A stretch of 64,000 nucleotides of DNA from Peribacillus simplex. GTDB taxonomy: Bacteria > Bacillota > Bacilli > Bacillales > DSM-1321. The translations under genes were made by a program, and so were the position numbers. Numbering within the stretch: the stretch's first letter is position 1; the number at the start of each line of letters is the position of its first letter. The stretch lies in NCBI RefSeq assembly GCF_001578185.1, contig NZ_CP011008.1, positions 648,001 to 712,000 on the forward strand, given 5' to 3'. Under the pieces are notes generated by a model, which saw only the letters and a program-made list of their open reading frames with translations, did no database searches and was not told the origin of the DNA. Positions 45,832 through 55,104 of the stretch are shown piece after piece.

Positions 45832-45911
45832 AAACTATAGGGTGCTTTACTTCAATAACAGGGGTTGCTGCGGCAGCCTTTTTCTTATGGCACTAACGGG
45901 GCAGGTTAGCA
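45832..45911 (+). repeat. Terminator repeat abutting an IS110 element
   Basis: AAACTATAGGGTGCTTTACT, hairpin GGTTGCTGCGGCAGCC with T-run, CTTATGGCACTAACGGGGCA then GGTTAG. The last part of the right arm is replaced by the IS110 left flank. Confidence 0.75.
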
Positions 45912-46013
45912 TTCCTGTAGAGCGTTATTTTTCAGCTTTGAAAAAAATAGGGCTCCTCAGTAAGATATGAGTAAGACACCACTCTAACTCAAAACCTTAG
46001 GAGGAACCCTAAT

Positions 46014-47288
46014 ATGAAGTTTAAAATGCAAGATAAACAAAATCAACTAATAGAGAGAATTTCTGATCGACATCTCGTTGTTGGCGTGGATATTGCCCAA
46101 CAATTTCACGTTGCTCGAGCTGTAAATTATCGAGGAATCGTGGTAGGTGATCCTCTTACTTTCGAAAATAACGAAGAAGGCTTTAACAGGTTTCTAGAAT
46201 GGATTAATAAACTAAAAGCTAAAAACAGCTTAGACACAACGATTGTCGGTATGGAACCTACAGGTCATTACTGGATTAATATATCGAAATGGTTATCTAA
46301 CGAAAAGATTGATGTCGTAACAGTCAATCCTCACCTTGTAAAAAGAAATAAAGAAAATCGAGATAACACTCAGTCCAAAAGTGATAAAAAAGACGCTCTC
46401 GTGATTGCGGATATGGTGAAGAATGGATACTATGCCTTTGTTCGTTCATCTCCAGAGTCTTTCGAAAAACTTCGAGTCCTTATGTCCAACCGTGATGTAA
46501 TCGTTAAACGTCTCGTTAGTTCTATCAACCAATTAAATCGTTGGGTAGATGTAGTCTTTCCTGAGCTACGACAAGTGTTTAAAGATGTGAAAGGCAAAGG
46601 GGCAATCGCAACTCTACGATTATTTCCTACACCAATCGAGTTACAATCGATGCAACCTCAAGACATTGTAGGCAAATGGAAATCGGTAATGAAGCGTCAG
46701 CCTGGGTTGAAAAAAGCTTATCTACTTAAAGATTTAGCTAAACGTTCTATCGGAACGCACCAAGCACTTGATGCTTACAAGCTACATTTAGAACAACTAC
46801 TAGAAGAGTATGATCTAGCTACAACGCAACTCGAAAGAGTGGAACAAGAAGTCACTAACGTGCTTCAACAAATTCCTTTCGCAAAGAAGCTGCTGGCTAT
46901 TAAAGGGATCAGTGAAATCTCTTTAGCTGGAATTTTAGGGGAAGCTGGAGATTTAAGTGGATTCGCCCATGGTAATTCCCTCCTTCGTCATGCAGGGTTA
47001 CATCTTTCCGAGGCGAGCTCTGGTAAATGGAAAGGACAAATTGTCATTTCTAAACGTGGGAGATCCAGACTTAGGCGTTTCTTATACCTAGCGACGATGA
47101 GTCTTGTCATGAATAACCCTGAGTTTAAAGCGTTGCACGCCAATAATGTTAAGGTAAAAAAAATAAAGAAAATGAAGTCTATTATGAAATTATGCGGAAA
47201 GCTAGCACGGCTCTTTGTGGGAATAGCCAAAAGAAATGAAACCTATTCTCCAGAAAAATTACAACCTTTAACAACTCTGGCAGCGTAG
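46014..47288 (+). CDS. IS110-family transposase (DEDD recombinase)
   Basis: 424 residues. N-terminal RuvC-like domain: D in VVGVDIAQQFHVA, E in VGMEPTGHYW, D..D in SKSDKKDALVIAD. C-terminal Transposase_20 domain: LLAIKGISEISLAGILGEAG and SSGKWKGQIVISKRGRSRLR with the catalytic serine expected in the SEASSG part. ATG 46014 follows TAGGAGGAAC. Works with a guide RNA in this family. Confidence 0.92.
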   Translation: MKFKMQDKQNQLIERISDRHLVVGVDIAQQFHVARAVNYRGIVVGDPLTFENNEEGFNRFLEWINKLKAKNSLDTTIVGMEPTGHYWINISKWLSNEKIDVVTVNPHLVKRNKENRDNTQSKSDKKDALVIADMVKNGYYAFVRSSPESFEKLRVLMSNRDVIVKRLVSSINQLNRWVDVVFPELRQVFKDVKGKGAIATLRLFPTPIELQSMQPQDIVGKWKSVMKRQPGLKKAYLLKDLAKRSIGTHQALDAYKLHLEQLLEEYDLATTQLERVEQEVTNVLQQIPFAKKLLAIKGISEISLAGILGEAGDLSGFAHGNSLLRHAGLHLSEASSGKWKGQIVISKRGRSRLRRFLYLATMSLVMNNPEFKALHANNVKVKKIKKMKSIMKLCGKLARLFVGIAKRNETYSPEKLQPLTTLAA

Positions 47289-47429
47289 TTTTATTGAATA
47301 AATCAAGCTTCACAGGTTCTCGAAGGGAACCAACTAAGAATGGTTGAACGGTTGATTTTCAGCTTTCTTTTATCGAATGTTTTCTTATTCGTAGGATTTC
47401 AAAGATGCACGGAGTACCAGATTTAATCA

Positions 47430-47600
47430 ACAAAAGGGCACCGACCCATTAGGTTAGCAAAACTGGCCTCCACCCCTTGGATAGGCATGACGAAGGAATG
47501 AGAGGGCATATTTTATGACCCGTTGAGACATGGGAGGGAAAGCCTCCAGGGGCGGCGTGGAGAAAATGTGCATTATATGGTAGAATATGGAGTTTTGGTA
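47430..47600 (+). ncRNA. IS110 3' structured region (possible bridge/seek RNA), copy B
   Basis: GGCCTCCACCCCTTGG, GCATGACGAAGGAATGAGAG, ATGGGAGGGAAAGCCTCCAG: stems and motifs shared with 38600-38830 in copy A. Located 3' of the transposase, as in the IS1111 branch. Inference from structure and conservation only. Confidence 0.45.
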
Positions 47601-47841
47601 AGACTCCTTTATTTAACTATGCCTCCGCGAACCAAAATGATCTGAGCTCATTGCTTTTAACCGTTAATATATTTTCAAGGGTTATGAAATCCTGCGAATA
47701 AGTGAGCATTCGAGAGCTATAGCTATCATACTGAGGGAGTTGATTAAGTAAAAAAATGATAAACAGCGAAAATGGGATAATATGGATTATTGATGTATAA
47801 TTGGATTGAAATTAGAAAGGGTGAAAAATAGGGGGTATGAA

Positions 47842-48312
47842 ATGAAAGGCTTTTTTAGATTATTTATAGGAATGTTTTTAATTTTTATATTAACAGGATG
47901 TATAGGAGAAGATTATGATGTTGGTGTTCCAACTGCTCATTTATATTCAGAAGACCTTGCTACATCTGTGCAATTAGCAGAAGGAAATGTCAGTTGGAGT
48001 TCATCAAGTGGAGATGTAGATCAAAAAATAGATGATATTCAAGAATTCGGATTATCACAAGAAAAAATGAAGGTTACTGCTAACGAAAAAGTTTCCTTAG
48101 ATTTTCAAGAGAACGTAAGAAATGGTGGAGATATTTGGACAGACCCAAAAATAACAGTTGCCCTACTTAAAGATGAACAACGAATTGAACTCGAATTGCA
48201 TGAAAATAGGGAATTTCAAATCCCCAATAACAAAGGGGGGGATGTTTTAGAAGTTGTATTCACAAGTTCAAGAGGTACTGCCCAATATGTAGGGAATATC
48301 TTAATTCAGTGA
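47842..48312 (+). CDS. Putative lipoprotein
   Basis: 156 residues from ATG 47842, preceded by GGGGGT; the frame start at 47806 is less good. Signal peptide MKGFFRLFIGMFLIFILTGC, lipobox LTGC with C20 lipidated. Mature part is acidic and beta-rich (KVSLDFQENV, TVALLKDEQRIELEL). No family recognised. Outside of the cytoplasmic membrane. Confidence 0.75.
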   Translation: MKGFFRLFIGMFLIFILTGCIGEDYDVGVPTAHLYSEDLATSVQLAEGNVSWSSSSGDVDQKIDDIQEFGLSQEKMKVTANEKVSLDFQENVRNGGDIWTDPKITVALLKDEQRIELELHENREFQIPNNKGGDVLEVVFTSSRGTAQYVGNILIQ

Positions 48313-48320
48313 TAGTAAAA

Positions 48321-48347
48321 ATCCCTTCTTTTTGAACAAAAGGGGAT
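48321..48347 (+). terminator. Weak terminator of the lipoprotein gene
   Basis: ATCCCTTCTTTT and AAAAGGGGAT pair; no long T-run. Confidence 0.45.
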
Positions 48348-48525
48348 AATGCTTTAGTTTTTCACCTTAGAATGCGGTGTTTGATACCATAAACGATTAT
48401 GATTAATCAAAATCAACCAAGAACTTTAACATATCCTTTTCTTATCTTGAAACGGGGCAGCATTCCTGTATTAACTGAAATACTAAAAAATTTGTGAAGA
48501 AACCTACTTAAACTAACGGGTGCTT

Positions 48526-50466
48526 GTGCGGCCGAGCCTAGGTCGTATCATATAGCGGGTGGGATTCCCGTCGAGTAAGAATTAGCCATTCGCTCGTAGC
48601 GAGTCTTGGAGGGCTAATGGTAACGTTAGTCTTTAAGCGTAGACAGTTAGGTGACGGGCCGAAAGCCAAATGGTTGAAGGGATTGAGCTCCATAATGTTA
48701 GTAAATCGAGAGGGCTGATGCCTTAAGCGCAGCAGAAAGCTACATTTTATTCTTCGTTAAAGGCAAGAAGGATAAAGCCTCTCTGGAGTCAGAGACCTTG
48801 GCACGTTATACATTGATATGATGCGGCAACTCGGGAGACCCTTCCGGTCTTTTCTATTTTATTGAAGAGTATGGTGTACAAGCGATAACAAGTAAGGAAA
48901 CCAAATGCCGTGTAGGGAGTCGGATAGCAGCGTAGTACCAATGAAGTTGGGTAATGCCGATGGAGGGAAGGCTAGCTACCAGTTATCACCCTTACTAGGG
49001 AAACATTTACTACACACAGAGGTAGGTATTATAAATGGAAACAAAACTACTAAGGATAGCAGAATTAGCAAAATCCGAGCCTGAAATGAAATTTACATCT
49101 CTTGCGCATTTATTAAATGAGCAATCGCTAACACAGTGTCATCATGAACTACCTAATAAAAAGGCGACTGGTGTTAACGGAACGACTAAAGAACAATACA
49201 GCGAAAACTTGGAAGAAAATATAAAGGATTTAGTAAGTAGGCTTAAAAGCAAAAGTTATCGCCCTGTTCCAGTAAGAAGGATGTATATCCCAAAACTCAA
49301 TTCTACCAAGAAAAGGCCTTTGGGGATACCGGAACATGAGGATAAAATTGTACAAAAAGGCATTACAAAAATACTAAATACTATCTATGAAAATGACTTC
49401 CTAGATTGTTCATTTGGGTTCCGTCCTAATAGAAATTGCCATGATGCGCTGAAAATACTGAACCATTATATTGAAAAGAAATCAGTAAGTTATGTAGTGG
49501 ATGTAGATATCAAGGGTTTCTTTGACAACGTTGACCACAAGTGGATGATGGAGTTCTTGAACCTCCGAGTCACCGACCCTAACCTACAGAGAATAATCAG
49601 CAGGTTTCTTAAAGGTGGATACATGGAGGAAGGTAAGAAGTACAAAACAGATAACGGTACACCGCAAGGTGGAGTAATATCTCCGATATTAGCGAATGTA
49701 TATCTCCATTACGTTCTCGACTTATGGTTTGAGAAAGTGGTTAGGAAACAATGTAAAGGGCAGGCCTACATAGTAAGATATGCAGATGACTTTGTTTGTT
49801 GTTTTCAACATAAAAGTGAAGCTCAGCAATTCTTCCATTCATTAAAGCTTAGATTGAAGAAGTTTAACTTAGAGATAGCCGAGGATAAAACGAAAATTAT
49901 ACCCTTTGGGAGGTTTGCAGAAAATAATGCAAAGCGAGATGGGAGTAATAAACCGGATACCTTTGATTTCCTAGGGTTTACTCACTATTGCGGGAAAAGC
50001 AAACAAGGGAAATTTCGAGTGAAACGGAAATCTAGTAATAAGAAAGTCCAAGGTAAACTAAAAGAATCTAAAGAATGGCTGAAGATTAATAGAAATAAAG
50101 ATATTCATACGATCATGGATAGATTTAAACGCTCACTCATAGGTTATTACAACTATTATTGTATGACCGATAACATACAAATGGTTAACAACTTCAAAGA
50201 GAGACTCGAATACTTACTATTTAAATGGCTAAACAGAAGAAGCCAAAGAAAGTCCTTTACATGGGATAAATTTAATCTCTTTCTCCGTAAATATCCACTG
50301 CCTTCACCAAGAATCAAAGTGAATATCTATGAACTAAGAAAAGAGATTAGCTACCTTCTGTAAACGATGACTAGGAGGAGCCGTGTGCGTTAATAGCGCA
50401 AGCACGGTTCTGTGAGGGGGAGGAGTACAATTTACCGTAAGGTAGGAAGGCTCCTTTCTACTCGAC
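48526..50466 (+). mobile_element. Group II intron A, copy 2 (1941 bp)
   Basis: Same length, ends and flanking target bases as the copy at 8415-10355, and nearly identical in sequence. Both insert between GGTGCTT and TA[C/G]TTC of a terminator repeat, before its hairpin. Confidence 0.9.
49035..50363 (+). CDS. Group II intron reverse transcriptase/maturase (intron A copy 2)
   Basis: 442 residues, identical to the copy at 8924 except about four substitutions (for example K17E, V to L in FFHSLK). All RT motifs and the YADD box intact; no endonuclease domain. Confidence 0.92.
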   Translation: METKLLRIAELAKSEPEMKFTSLAHLLNEQSLTQCHHELPNKKATGVNGTTKEQYSENLEENIKDLVSRLKSKSYRPVPVRRMYIPKLNSTKKRPLGIPEHEDKIVQKGITKILNTIYENDFLDCSFGFRPNRNCHDALKILNHYIEKKSVSYVVDVDIKGFFDNVDHKWMMEFLNLRVTDPNLQRIISRFLKGGYMEEGKKYKTDNGTPQGGVISPILANVYLHYVLDLWFEKVVRKQCKGQAYIVRYADDFVCCFQHKSEAQQFFHSLKLRLKKFNLEIAEDKTKIIPFGRFAENNAKRDGSNKPDTFDFLGFTHYCGKSKQGKFRVKRKSSNKKVQGKLKESKEWLKINRNKDIHTIMDRFKRSLIGYYNYYCMTDNIQMVNNFKERLEYLLFKWLNRRSQRKSFTWDKFNLFLRKYPLPSPRIKVNIYELRKEISYLL

Positions 50467-50590
50467 TAGTTCAATAACAGGGGTTGCTTCGGCAGCCTTT
50501 TTGTTATGGCACTAACGGGGCAGGTTAGTTTAACTTCATATAATTGTGTATTATAGTGATAATATAAAGTTTTTCTAAAGGAAGATTAAA

Positions 50591-51409
50591 TTGAAGAATA
50601 GATTTTCAATTGGAGAAATGGCTAAACTCCATAATACGACCATAAAAACCCTTCGATATTATGATGAAATTGATTTATTAAAACCTATACATACGGATCT
50701 AAACAACGGTTATAGATATTATTCAACGGAACAATTTGAACATTTGAACACTATTCATTATTTAAAGGAATTAGGTTTTTCATTAAAGGAGATCAAGGGA
50801 CATCTAGACGACAGGAATATCGATGGTTTTTTGTATCTCTTAGAGGAACAGAAACGATTAACCGAAAAAAAAATGAAAGAACTGGAACGAATTAACCGAA
50901 GGTTCCAAAATCGAATCAAGGACATTAAATTAGCACGAGAAATAAAAGAATTGGAAGTGCCATTCATACAGGAGAGGAAAGAGAGAAGGATAGTAAGATT
51001 AATGGAAATAATCAGTTCAGAACCTGAGATGGAAGTTTCCTTACGACGATTAGAGAGTCTGTCTAATATGAGTTCTTCTATATTTATTGGGGGAGTAGGT
51101 CTTACGATAAGTATTAATAATACATTAAACAACAAGTTCAATGAATATAACTCGATATTTATTTTAGTCGAAGAAGATGATATTCAAAATCCTTTAGTGA
51201 CAACTCTTCCCGAAGGATTGTATGCCTGCATTTATTATAATGGAAATCACAGCGATTCACCCGAACATTATAGAAGCTTACTCAATTGTATTCAAGATAA
51301 CGGTTTCCAAGTTATCGGGGATTCCATTGAAAGAACAATAATTGACCATTATATCTCAGGTAGTAAAGAAGACTATCTGACAGAAATACAAATACCAATA
51401 AAGTGTTGA
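50591..51409 (+). CDS. MerR-family regulator with effector-binding domain
   Basis: 272 residues from TTG 50591, preceded by AAAGGAAG. N-terminal MerR HTH: FSIGEMAKLHNTTIKTLRYYDEIDLLKP; wing YRYYSTEQF; a long dimer helix (about 85-120); then a GyrI/BmrR-like ligand domain (about 125-272). Probably a drug or lipophilic-ligand sensor. The next gene (DUF554) is separated by a terminator. Confidence 0.88.
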   Translation: MKNRFSIGEMAKLHNTTIKTLRYYDEIDLLKPIHTDLNNGYRYYSTEQFEHLNTIHYLKELGFSLKEIKGHLDDRNIDGFLYLLEEQKRLTEKKMKELERINRRFQNRIKDIKLAREIKELEVPFIQERKERRIVRLMEIISSEPEMEVSLRRLESLSNMSSSIFIGGVGLTISINNTLNNKFNEYNSIFILVEEDDIQNPLVTTLPEGLYACIYYNGNHSDSPEHYRSLLNCIQDNGFQVIGDSIERTIIDHYISGSKEDYLTEIQIPIKC

Positions 51410-51438
51410 CCCTCCCGTTACAGGAGGGTCTATATTTT
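51408..51438 (+). terminator. Terminator of the MerR gene
   Basis: GACCCTCC and GGAGGGTC pair, overlapping the stop codon, followed by TATATTTTT. Confidence 0.75.
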
Positions 51439-51471
51439 TGGATAGAACAATAATTAAAAGGAGAAATGATT

Positions 51472-52155
51472 ATGTTTGGAACAATCTTTAATACAATGAT
51501 GATAGTAATCGGAAGCATTATCGGAAGCATCTTTAAAAAGGGGATAAAAGATGAATATCACAACATTCTAATGCAGGCTATGGGGTTAGTTGCGTTGGGG
51601 TTAGGAATAAATGCACTAGTGCAACATTTACCTTCCAGCAAATATCCGGTACTTTTTATTGTAAGCTTAGCCGTAGGGGGATTGCTCGGTCAAAGGCTGA
51701 ATTTAGAATCAAAATTTAATGCTTTAGTTAATAAATATTCCAGAGGTAATTTAGCTGAGGGGTTAGCGACTGCTATCCTATTATTTTGTATTGGAACGTT
51801 ATCTATTTTAGGTCCTGTAGAGGCAGCGTTAAAGGGAGATTATACGTATCTGCTTGCAAATGGGGTGTTGGATGGGATTACCTCGATTGTATTAGCATCC
51901 ACATTTGGTATTGGGATAGCTGTTGCAGGAATTGTTTTATTTATTTGGCAAGGTGCCATTTATTTAATTGCTATTTTAATGGAGAACTCCATAAATAATG
52001 ATCTTCTGAACGAAGTGACGATTGTAGGAGGTATATTGATAATCGCATCTGGTTTAAATATTTTGGGGATTAAGAAATTTAATACTTTAAATCTTCTACC
52101 ATCAATAATAATTCCTCCTATTGTATTTTTAGTTATTCATTTTTCTCATTTATAA
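51472..52155 (+). CDS. DUF554 membrane protein
   Basis: 227 residues from ATG 51472; AAAGGAG is 8 nt before it (2 nt before the earlier ATG 51466). Seven or so helices; FNTMMIVIGSIIGSIFKKG at the start and FCIGTLSILGPVEAALKGD match DUF554/YqgA. Possible transporter, function unknown. Ends before a terminator repeat. Confidence 0.88.
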   Translation: MFGTIFNTMMIVIGSIIGSIFKKGIKDEYHNILMQAMGLVALGLGINALVQHLPSSKYPVLFIVSLAVGGLLGQRLNLESKFNALVNKYSRGNLAEGLATAILLFCIGTLSILGPVEAALKGDYTYLLANGVLDGITSIVLASTFGIGIAVAGIVLFIWQGAIYLIAILMENSINNDLLNEVTIVGGILIIASGLNILGIKKFNTLNLLPSIIIPPIVFLVIHFSHL

Positions 52156-52176
52156 TATTTGTGAAATATTACACTT

Positions 52177-52263
52177 AAACTAACGGGTGCGTTAGTTGAA
52201 CAAAGAGTTGTCTTTAAGGCAGCTTTTTTTTATGCAACTAACGGGGCAGGATAGTTGAATAAG
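52177..52263 (+). repeat. Terminator repeat, unsplit, with paired outer arms
   Basis: AAACTAACGGGTGCGTTAGT then hairpin TTGTCTTTAAGGCAGC with eight T, then TATGCAACTAACGGGGCAGG and ATAGTTGAATAAGG. GTTAGTTG in the left pairs with CAACTAAC in the right. It is the empty-site model for the IIC intron at 28418. Confidence 0.85.
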
Positions 52264-52472
52264 GAAATACAAAATGAAATATAATGAATGATTAATTAAT
52301 GTTGAAAATTGTAAATTAAGATTCTGAAGAAAAATTCTTTCTTATAAAATGTAGTAATGAATATAGCCGTATATTGTTATTTGTATTGAAATAATTAAAG
52401 GATTTTTTATACAACGGAAGTTAGGGAGACAATTAGCGCCAGGCGAACAATATTTTTTGAGGAGAATTTAGA

Positions 52473-52594
52473 TTGAAAAAATACAGTATAGCAATTCTTT
52501 ATCTAGCAGGAAGAGACTATTTTTAGCAATTGGTTATATCTTTCTGATTGTTGGCATTATTCATTTCTTAATTAACAGCCTTAAAAGGAAATAA
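52473..52594 (+). pseudogene. Small membrane protein, frameshifted
   Basis: LKKYSIAILYLAGR then, after a shift, LFLAIGYIFLIVGIIHFLIN and SLKRK stop. TGAGGAGAATTTAGA is a ribosome site before TTG 52473. A two-helix small protein with a single frameshift near 52515; decay or sequencing error. Confidence 0.4.
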
Positions 52595-52628
52595 CTAGTT
52601 AACTTTCTGATATTACAAGCACATAATT

Positions 52629-52711
52629 AAACGAAAAGGGTGCATTACTTCTATTTGGGGCTGGAAACAGCTCCTTTTCTTATAGAACTAAAGGGGAAGG
52701 TTCGTTCAACA
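52629..52711 (+). repeat. Terminator repeat, unsplit, variant hairpin
   Basis: CGAAAAGGGTGCATTACTTC, hairpin GGGGCTGGAAACAGCTCC with TTTTC, TTATAGAACTAAAGGGGAAG and GTTCGTTCAAC. It is the empty-site model for group II intron A copy 1. Confidence 0.8.
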
Positions 52712-52860
52712 AGATTAGTGTATTCGTATTGTGCGATAATGGTCTGGGGATGACTCAGCAGTCTTTTTCGCATGAAAACTGACTGTTTTATATGCCCATT
52801 TATATGGTTTAGTGCCATACTAAGTACAAAAGAGGAACTTGGTTGGAGTTGAGGAATTGT

Positions 52861-52916
52861 TTGACAATTCTTATAGTTTTGATTAATATTCAAGTATTCA
52901 ATAAAACACTTGAATA
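52861..52916 (+). promoter_or_regulatory. Promoter and ArsR-type operator of the rhodanese/MFS operon
   Basis: TTGACA (52861-52866), 17 bp, TAATAT (52884-52889). The perfect inverted repeat TATTCAAGT (52887-52895) / ACTTGAATA (52908-52916) with a 12-bp spacer overlaps the -10 box, the classic position for an ArsR repressor site. Confidence 0.75.
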
Positions 52917-52934
52917 GATAGATGGTGATTTTAC

Positions 52935-53588
52935 ATGTTTGATGATCGAAATTTAAAAGATTTATTGTATCAAGAGTTCGCAAGAATAGGTAAAAGTCTT
53001 TCTAGTCCAAAACGGTTGGAAATTCTTGATATTTTATCTCATGGTCCAAAGTCGGTGGAGGCATTATCAAAAGCTACTAATATGTCTGTGGCGAATGTAT
53101 CTCAACATTTACAAACCCTTGCTAATTCTAGATTGGTAAAGTTTCAGAAGAAAGGGAACTACGTCATTTATGAACTAGCAGATGCAGCCATTTCAGATTT
53201 TTTAACTTCCTTGCATAGATTATCAGAAAAACAGTTTGTACAGGTTCAACAAATTAAGCAAGAGTTCTTAAATGTCAATCTTGGCACGGATGGGGTTTCA
53301 CTTTCAGAACTTAAAGATCGGATGGATAAAGGTGAAGCTATTTTGTTGGATGTAAGACCTTTGGAGGAGTATGAAGAAGCTCATATTCCTGGTGCAGTTT
53401 CTATGCCAATTGAAGAGTTAAGCGAGAAACTCTCAACTTTACCAACCAATTGTGATGTGATTGCTTATTGCCGTGGTTGTTACTGTTTAATGTCAGTGGA
53501 AGCTGTTGAACTTTTAAGATCCAAAGGTTTTAATGCATTTCGTCTAGAGGAAGGTGTACATGATTGGAAATTACAGAATGATAAATGA
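52935..53588 (+). CDS. ArsR-family regulator fused to a rhodanese domain
   Basis: 217 residues. Residues 10-95: ArsR winged HTH (MSVANVSQHLQTLANSRLV). Residues 120-215: rhodanese domain, with active loop C179-R-G-C-Y-C184. A sulfur- or redox-sensing repressor is the natural reading. The operator upstream is a perfect inverted repeat over the -10 box. 11 bp before the MFS gene, forming an operon. Confidence 0.9.
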   Translation: MFDDRNLKDLLYQEFARIGKSLSSPKRLEILDILSHGPKSVEALSKATNMSVANVSQHLQTLANSRLVKFQKKGNYVIYELADAAISDFLTSLHRLSEKQFVQVQQIKQEFLNVNLGTDGVSLSELKDRMDKGEAILLDVRPLEEYEEAHIPGAVSMPIEELSEKLSTLPTNCDVIAYCRGCYCLMSVEAVELLRSKGFNAFRLEEGVHDWKLQNDK

Positions 53589-53599
53589 GGTATTAACAA

Positions 53600-54868
53600 A
53601 TGTCTAATAAAGCATATCAATTGAACCAGAGTTATGTAGATTCTCAAGAAAAACAAAAAATGTTATACAAACGCACATTAATTATTATAAGTATTTCACA
53701 AATTTTTGGTGGTGCTGGGTTAGCGGCTGGAATTACGGTGGGGGCACTTCTTGCACAACAAATGCTTGGCACTGATGCATTTGCTGGACTTCCTTCGGGT
53801 TTATTTACTCTAGGGTCTGCAGGGGCTGCTTTAATCGTAGGGAGACTTTCTCAACGTTACGGTCGTCGTACAGGTCTAACAGCAGGTTTTATGATAGGTG
53901 GACTTGGAGCAATAGGAGTCATAACTGCAGCTATAATAAATAGTATTTTCCTTTTATTTGCTTCCCTGCTTATTTATGGTGCAGGAACAGCGACAAATTT
54001 ACAAGCTCGTTACGCTGGTACGGACTTAGCGAACAATAAACAACGAGCTACTGCTATTAGTATTACAATGGTGTTTACAACATTTGGTGCAGTTGCAGGT
54101 CCGAATTTAGTGAATGTAATGGGGGATTTTGCTACATCTATTGGCATTCCATCACTTGCTGGTCCTTTCATTTTATCAGCAGCAGCATTTATCCTGGCAG
54201 GTCTTGTACTTTTCGTCATGCTTCGCCCAGACCCATTAGTTATCGCAAGAACGATAGAAGCTTCCAACCAAGATAGTGATCGAATAGAACATTCGGCTGA
54301 TACTGAACAAATAGCAAACAAAAGAGGTATTATTGTTGGTGCGACAATTATGGTTCTTACTCAAATCGTAATGGTGGCTATTATGACAATGACACCAGTT
54401 CATATGAGACATCATGGACATAACTTGGGTGAAATAGGTCTTGTTATTGGTTTTCATATAGGGGCAATGTATCTCCCTTCACTGGTTACAGGTGTCCTTG
54501 TTGATAAGTTTGGTCGTACTGCTATGGCTATTGCCTCTGGAGCTACGTTGCTTCTGGCAGGTTTAATATCAGCGATTGCACCAGGTGATTCTATGATTCT
54601 CCTAGTAATTGCTCTTTCTTTACTTGGATTAGGATGGAATTTTGGTTTAATAAGTGGGACTGCTCTTATTGTTGATTCAACTGAAACTTCAACTCGGGCT
54701 AAAACTCAAGGTACAGTGGATGTTTTAATTGCATTATCAGGAGCTTCTGGTGGAGCCTTATCTGGAATGATTGTGGCTGGTTCAAGTTATACAACATTAT
54801 CATTTATTGGAGGGTTATTATCTATATTATTGATTCCAGTGGTTATCTGGTCTCGAGGAAGTAAATAA
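53600..54868 (+). CDS. MFS transporter controlled by the ArsR-rhodanese protein
   Basis: 422 residues, twelve helices. GRLSQRYGRRTGLTAG is the helix 2-3 loop motif; GVLVDKFGRTAMAIASG is its counterpart in the second half. A drug- or anion-exporter type MFS. Translation coupled closely to the upstream regulator. Possibly exports a sulfur-related toxic compound; inference from the rhodanese partner. Confidence 0.87.
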   Translation: MSNKAYQLNQSYVDSQEKQKMLYKRTLIIISISQIFGGAGLAAGITVGALLAQQMLGTDAFAGLPSGLFTLGSAGAALIVGRLSQRYGRRTGLTAGFMIGGLGAIGVITAAIINSIFLLFASLLIYGAGTATNLQARYAGTDLANNKQRATAISITMVFTTFGAVAGPNLVNVMGDFATSIGIPSLAGPFILSAAAFILAGLVLFVMLRPDPLVIARTIEASNQDSDRIEHSADTEQIANKRGIIVGATIMVLTQIVMVAIMTMTPVHMRHHGHNLGEIGLVIGFHIGAMYLPSLVTGVLVDKFGRTAMAIASGATLLLAGLISAIAPGDSMILLVIALSLLGLGWNFGLISGTALIVDSTETSTRAKTQGTVDVLIALSGASGGALSGMIVAGSSYTTLSFIGGLLSILLIPVVIWSRGSK

Positions 54869-54875
54869 TAAAAAA

Positions 54876-54906
54876 AACCAATTTCACTACGAAATCAGTT
54901 TTTTTT
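54876..54906 (+). terminator. Terminator of the ArsR-rhodanese/MFS operon
   Basis: AACCAATTTC and GAAATCAGTT pair with a mismatch, followed by a T8 run. Confidence 0.65.
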
Positions 54907-54909
54907 CTT

Positions 54910-54963
54910 GAAACTAACAGGTGCGCTAGCTTAAAATCGGAGCTGTCTTTATGGCAGCTTTTT
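54910..54963 (+). repeat. Terminator repeat, left part
   Basis: GAAACTAACAGGTGCGCTAG, hairpin GGAGCTGTCTTTATGGCAGC plus TTTTT, then GTGCGACAGGCA takes over, where IIC introns insert. Confidence 0.7.
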
Positions 54964-55104
54964 GTGCGACAGGCAGTCGTATGGGGGTGCTGACACAGTC
55001 AGTGTCCCTCATTTACTTTATTCGACAGAGACGTCATTTCGATGAAACGACGGGCAAAAAAATGAAGCAATTGAATCCCAGATGGTGAAATTCCATTCCC
55101 AAGG
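54964..55104 (+). mobile_element. Possible group IIC intron relic
   Basis: Begins GTGCGACAGGCAGTCG at the exact IIC site of a terminator repeat. The rest is not obviously intron-like and no right arm of the repeat follows. Low support. Confidence 0.3.

Larger units (their letters stand above)
45908..47750 (+). mobile_element. IS110-family element, intact copy B
   Basis: Holds an intact transposase, about 100 bp of 5' non-coding sequence and about 450 bp of 3' non-coding sequence including a structured part. The left end is inside the right arm of a terminator repeat. The right limit (CTGAGGGAGTTGATTAAG) is inferred from similarity to copy A. IS110 elements lack true inverted repeats, so limits are approximate. 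Confidence 0.65.
48511..50532 (+). repeat. Terminator repeat split by group II intron A copy 2
   Basis: Left AACTAACGGGTGCTT (48511-48525), right TAGTTCAATAACAGG, hairpin GGTTGCTTCGGCAGCC plus TTTTTG and TATGGCACTAACGGGGCAGG to 50532. An extra right-arm-like bit (AAACGGGGCAGCATTCCTGT) lies just upstream at 48459-48478. Confidence 0.8.
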
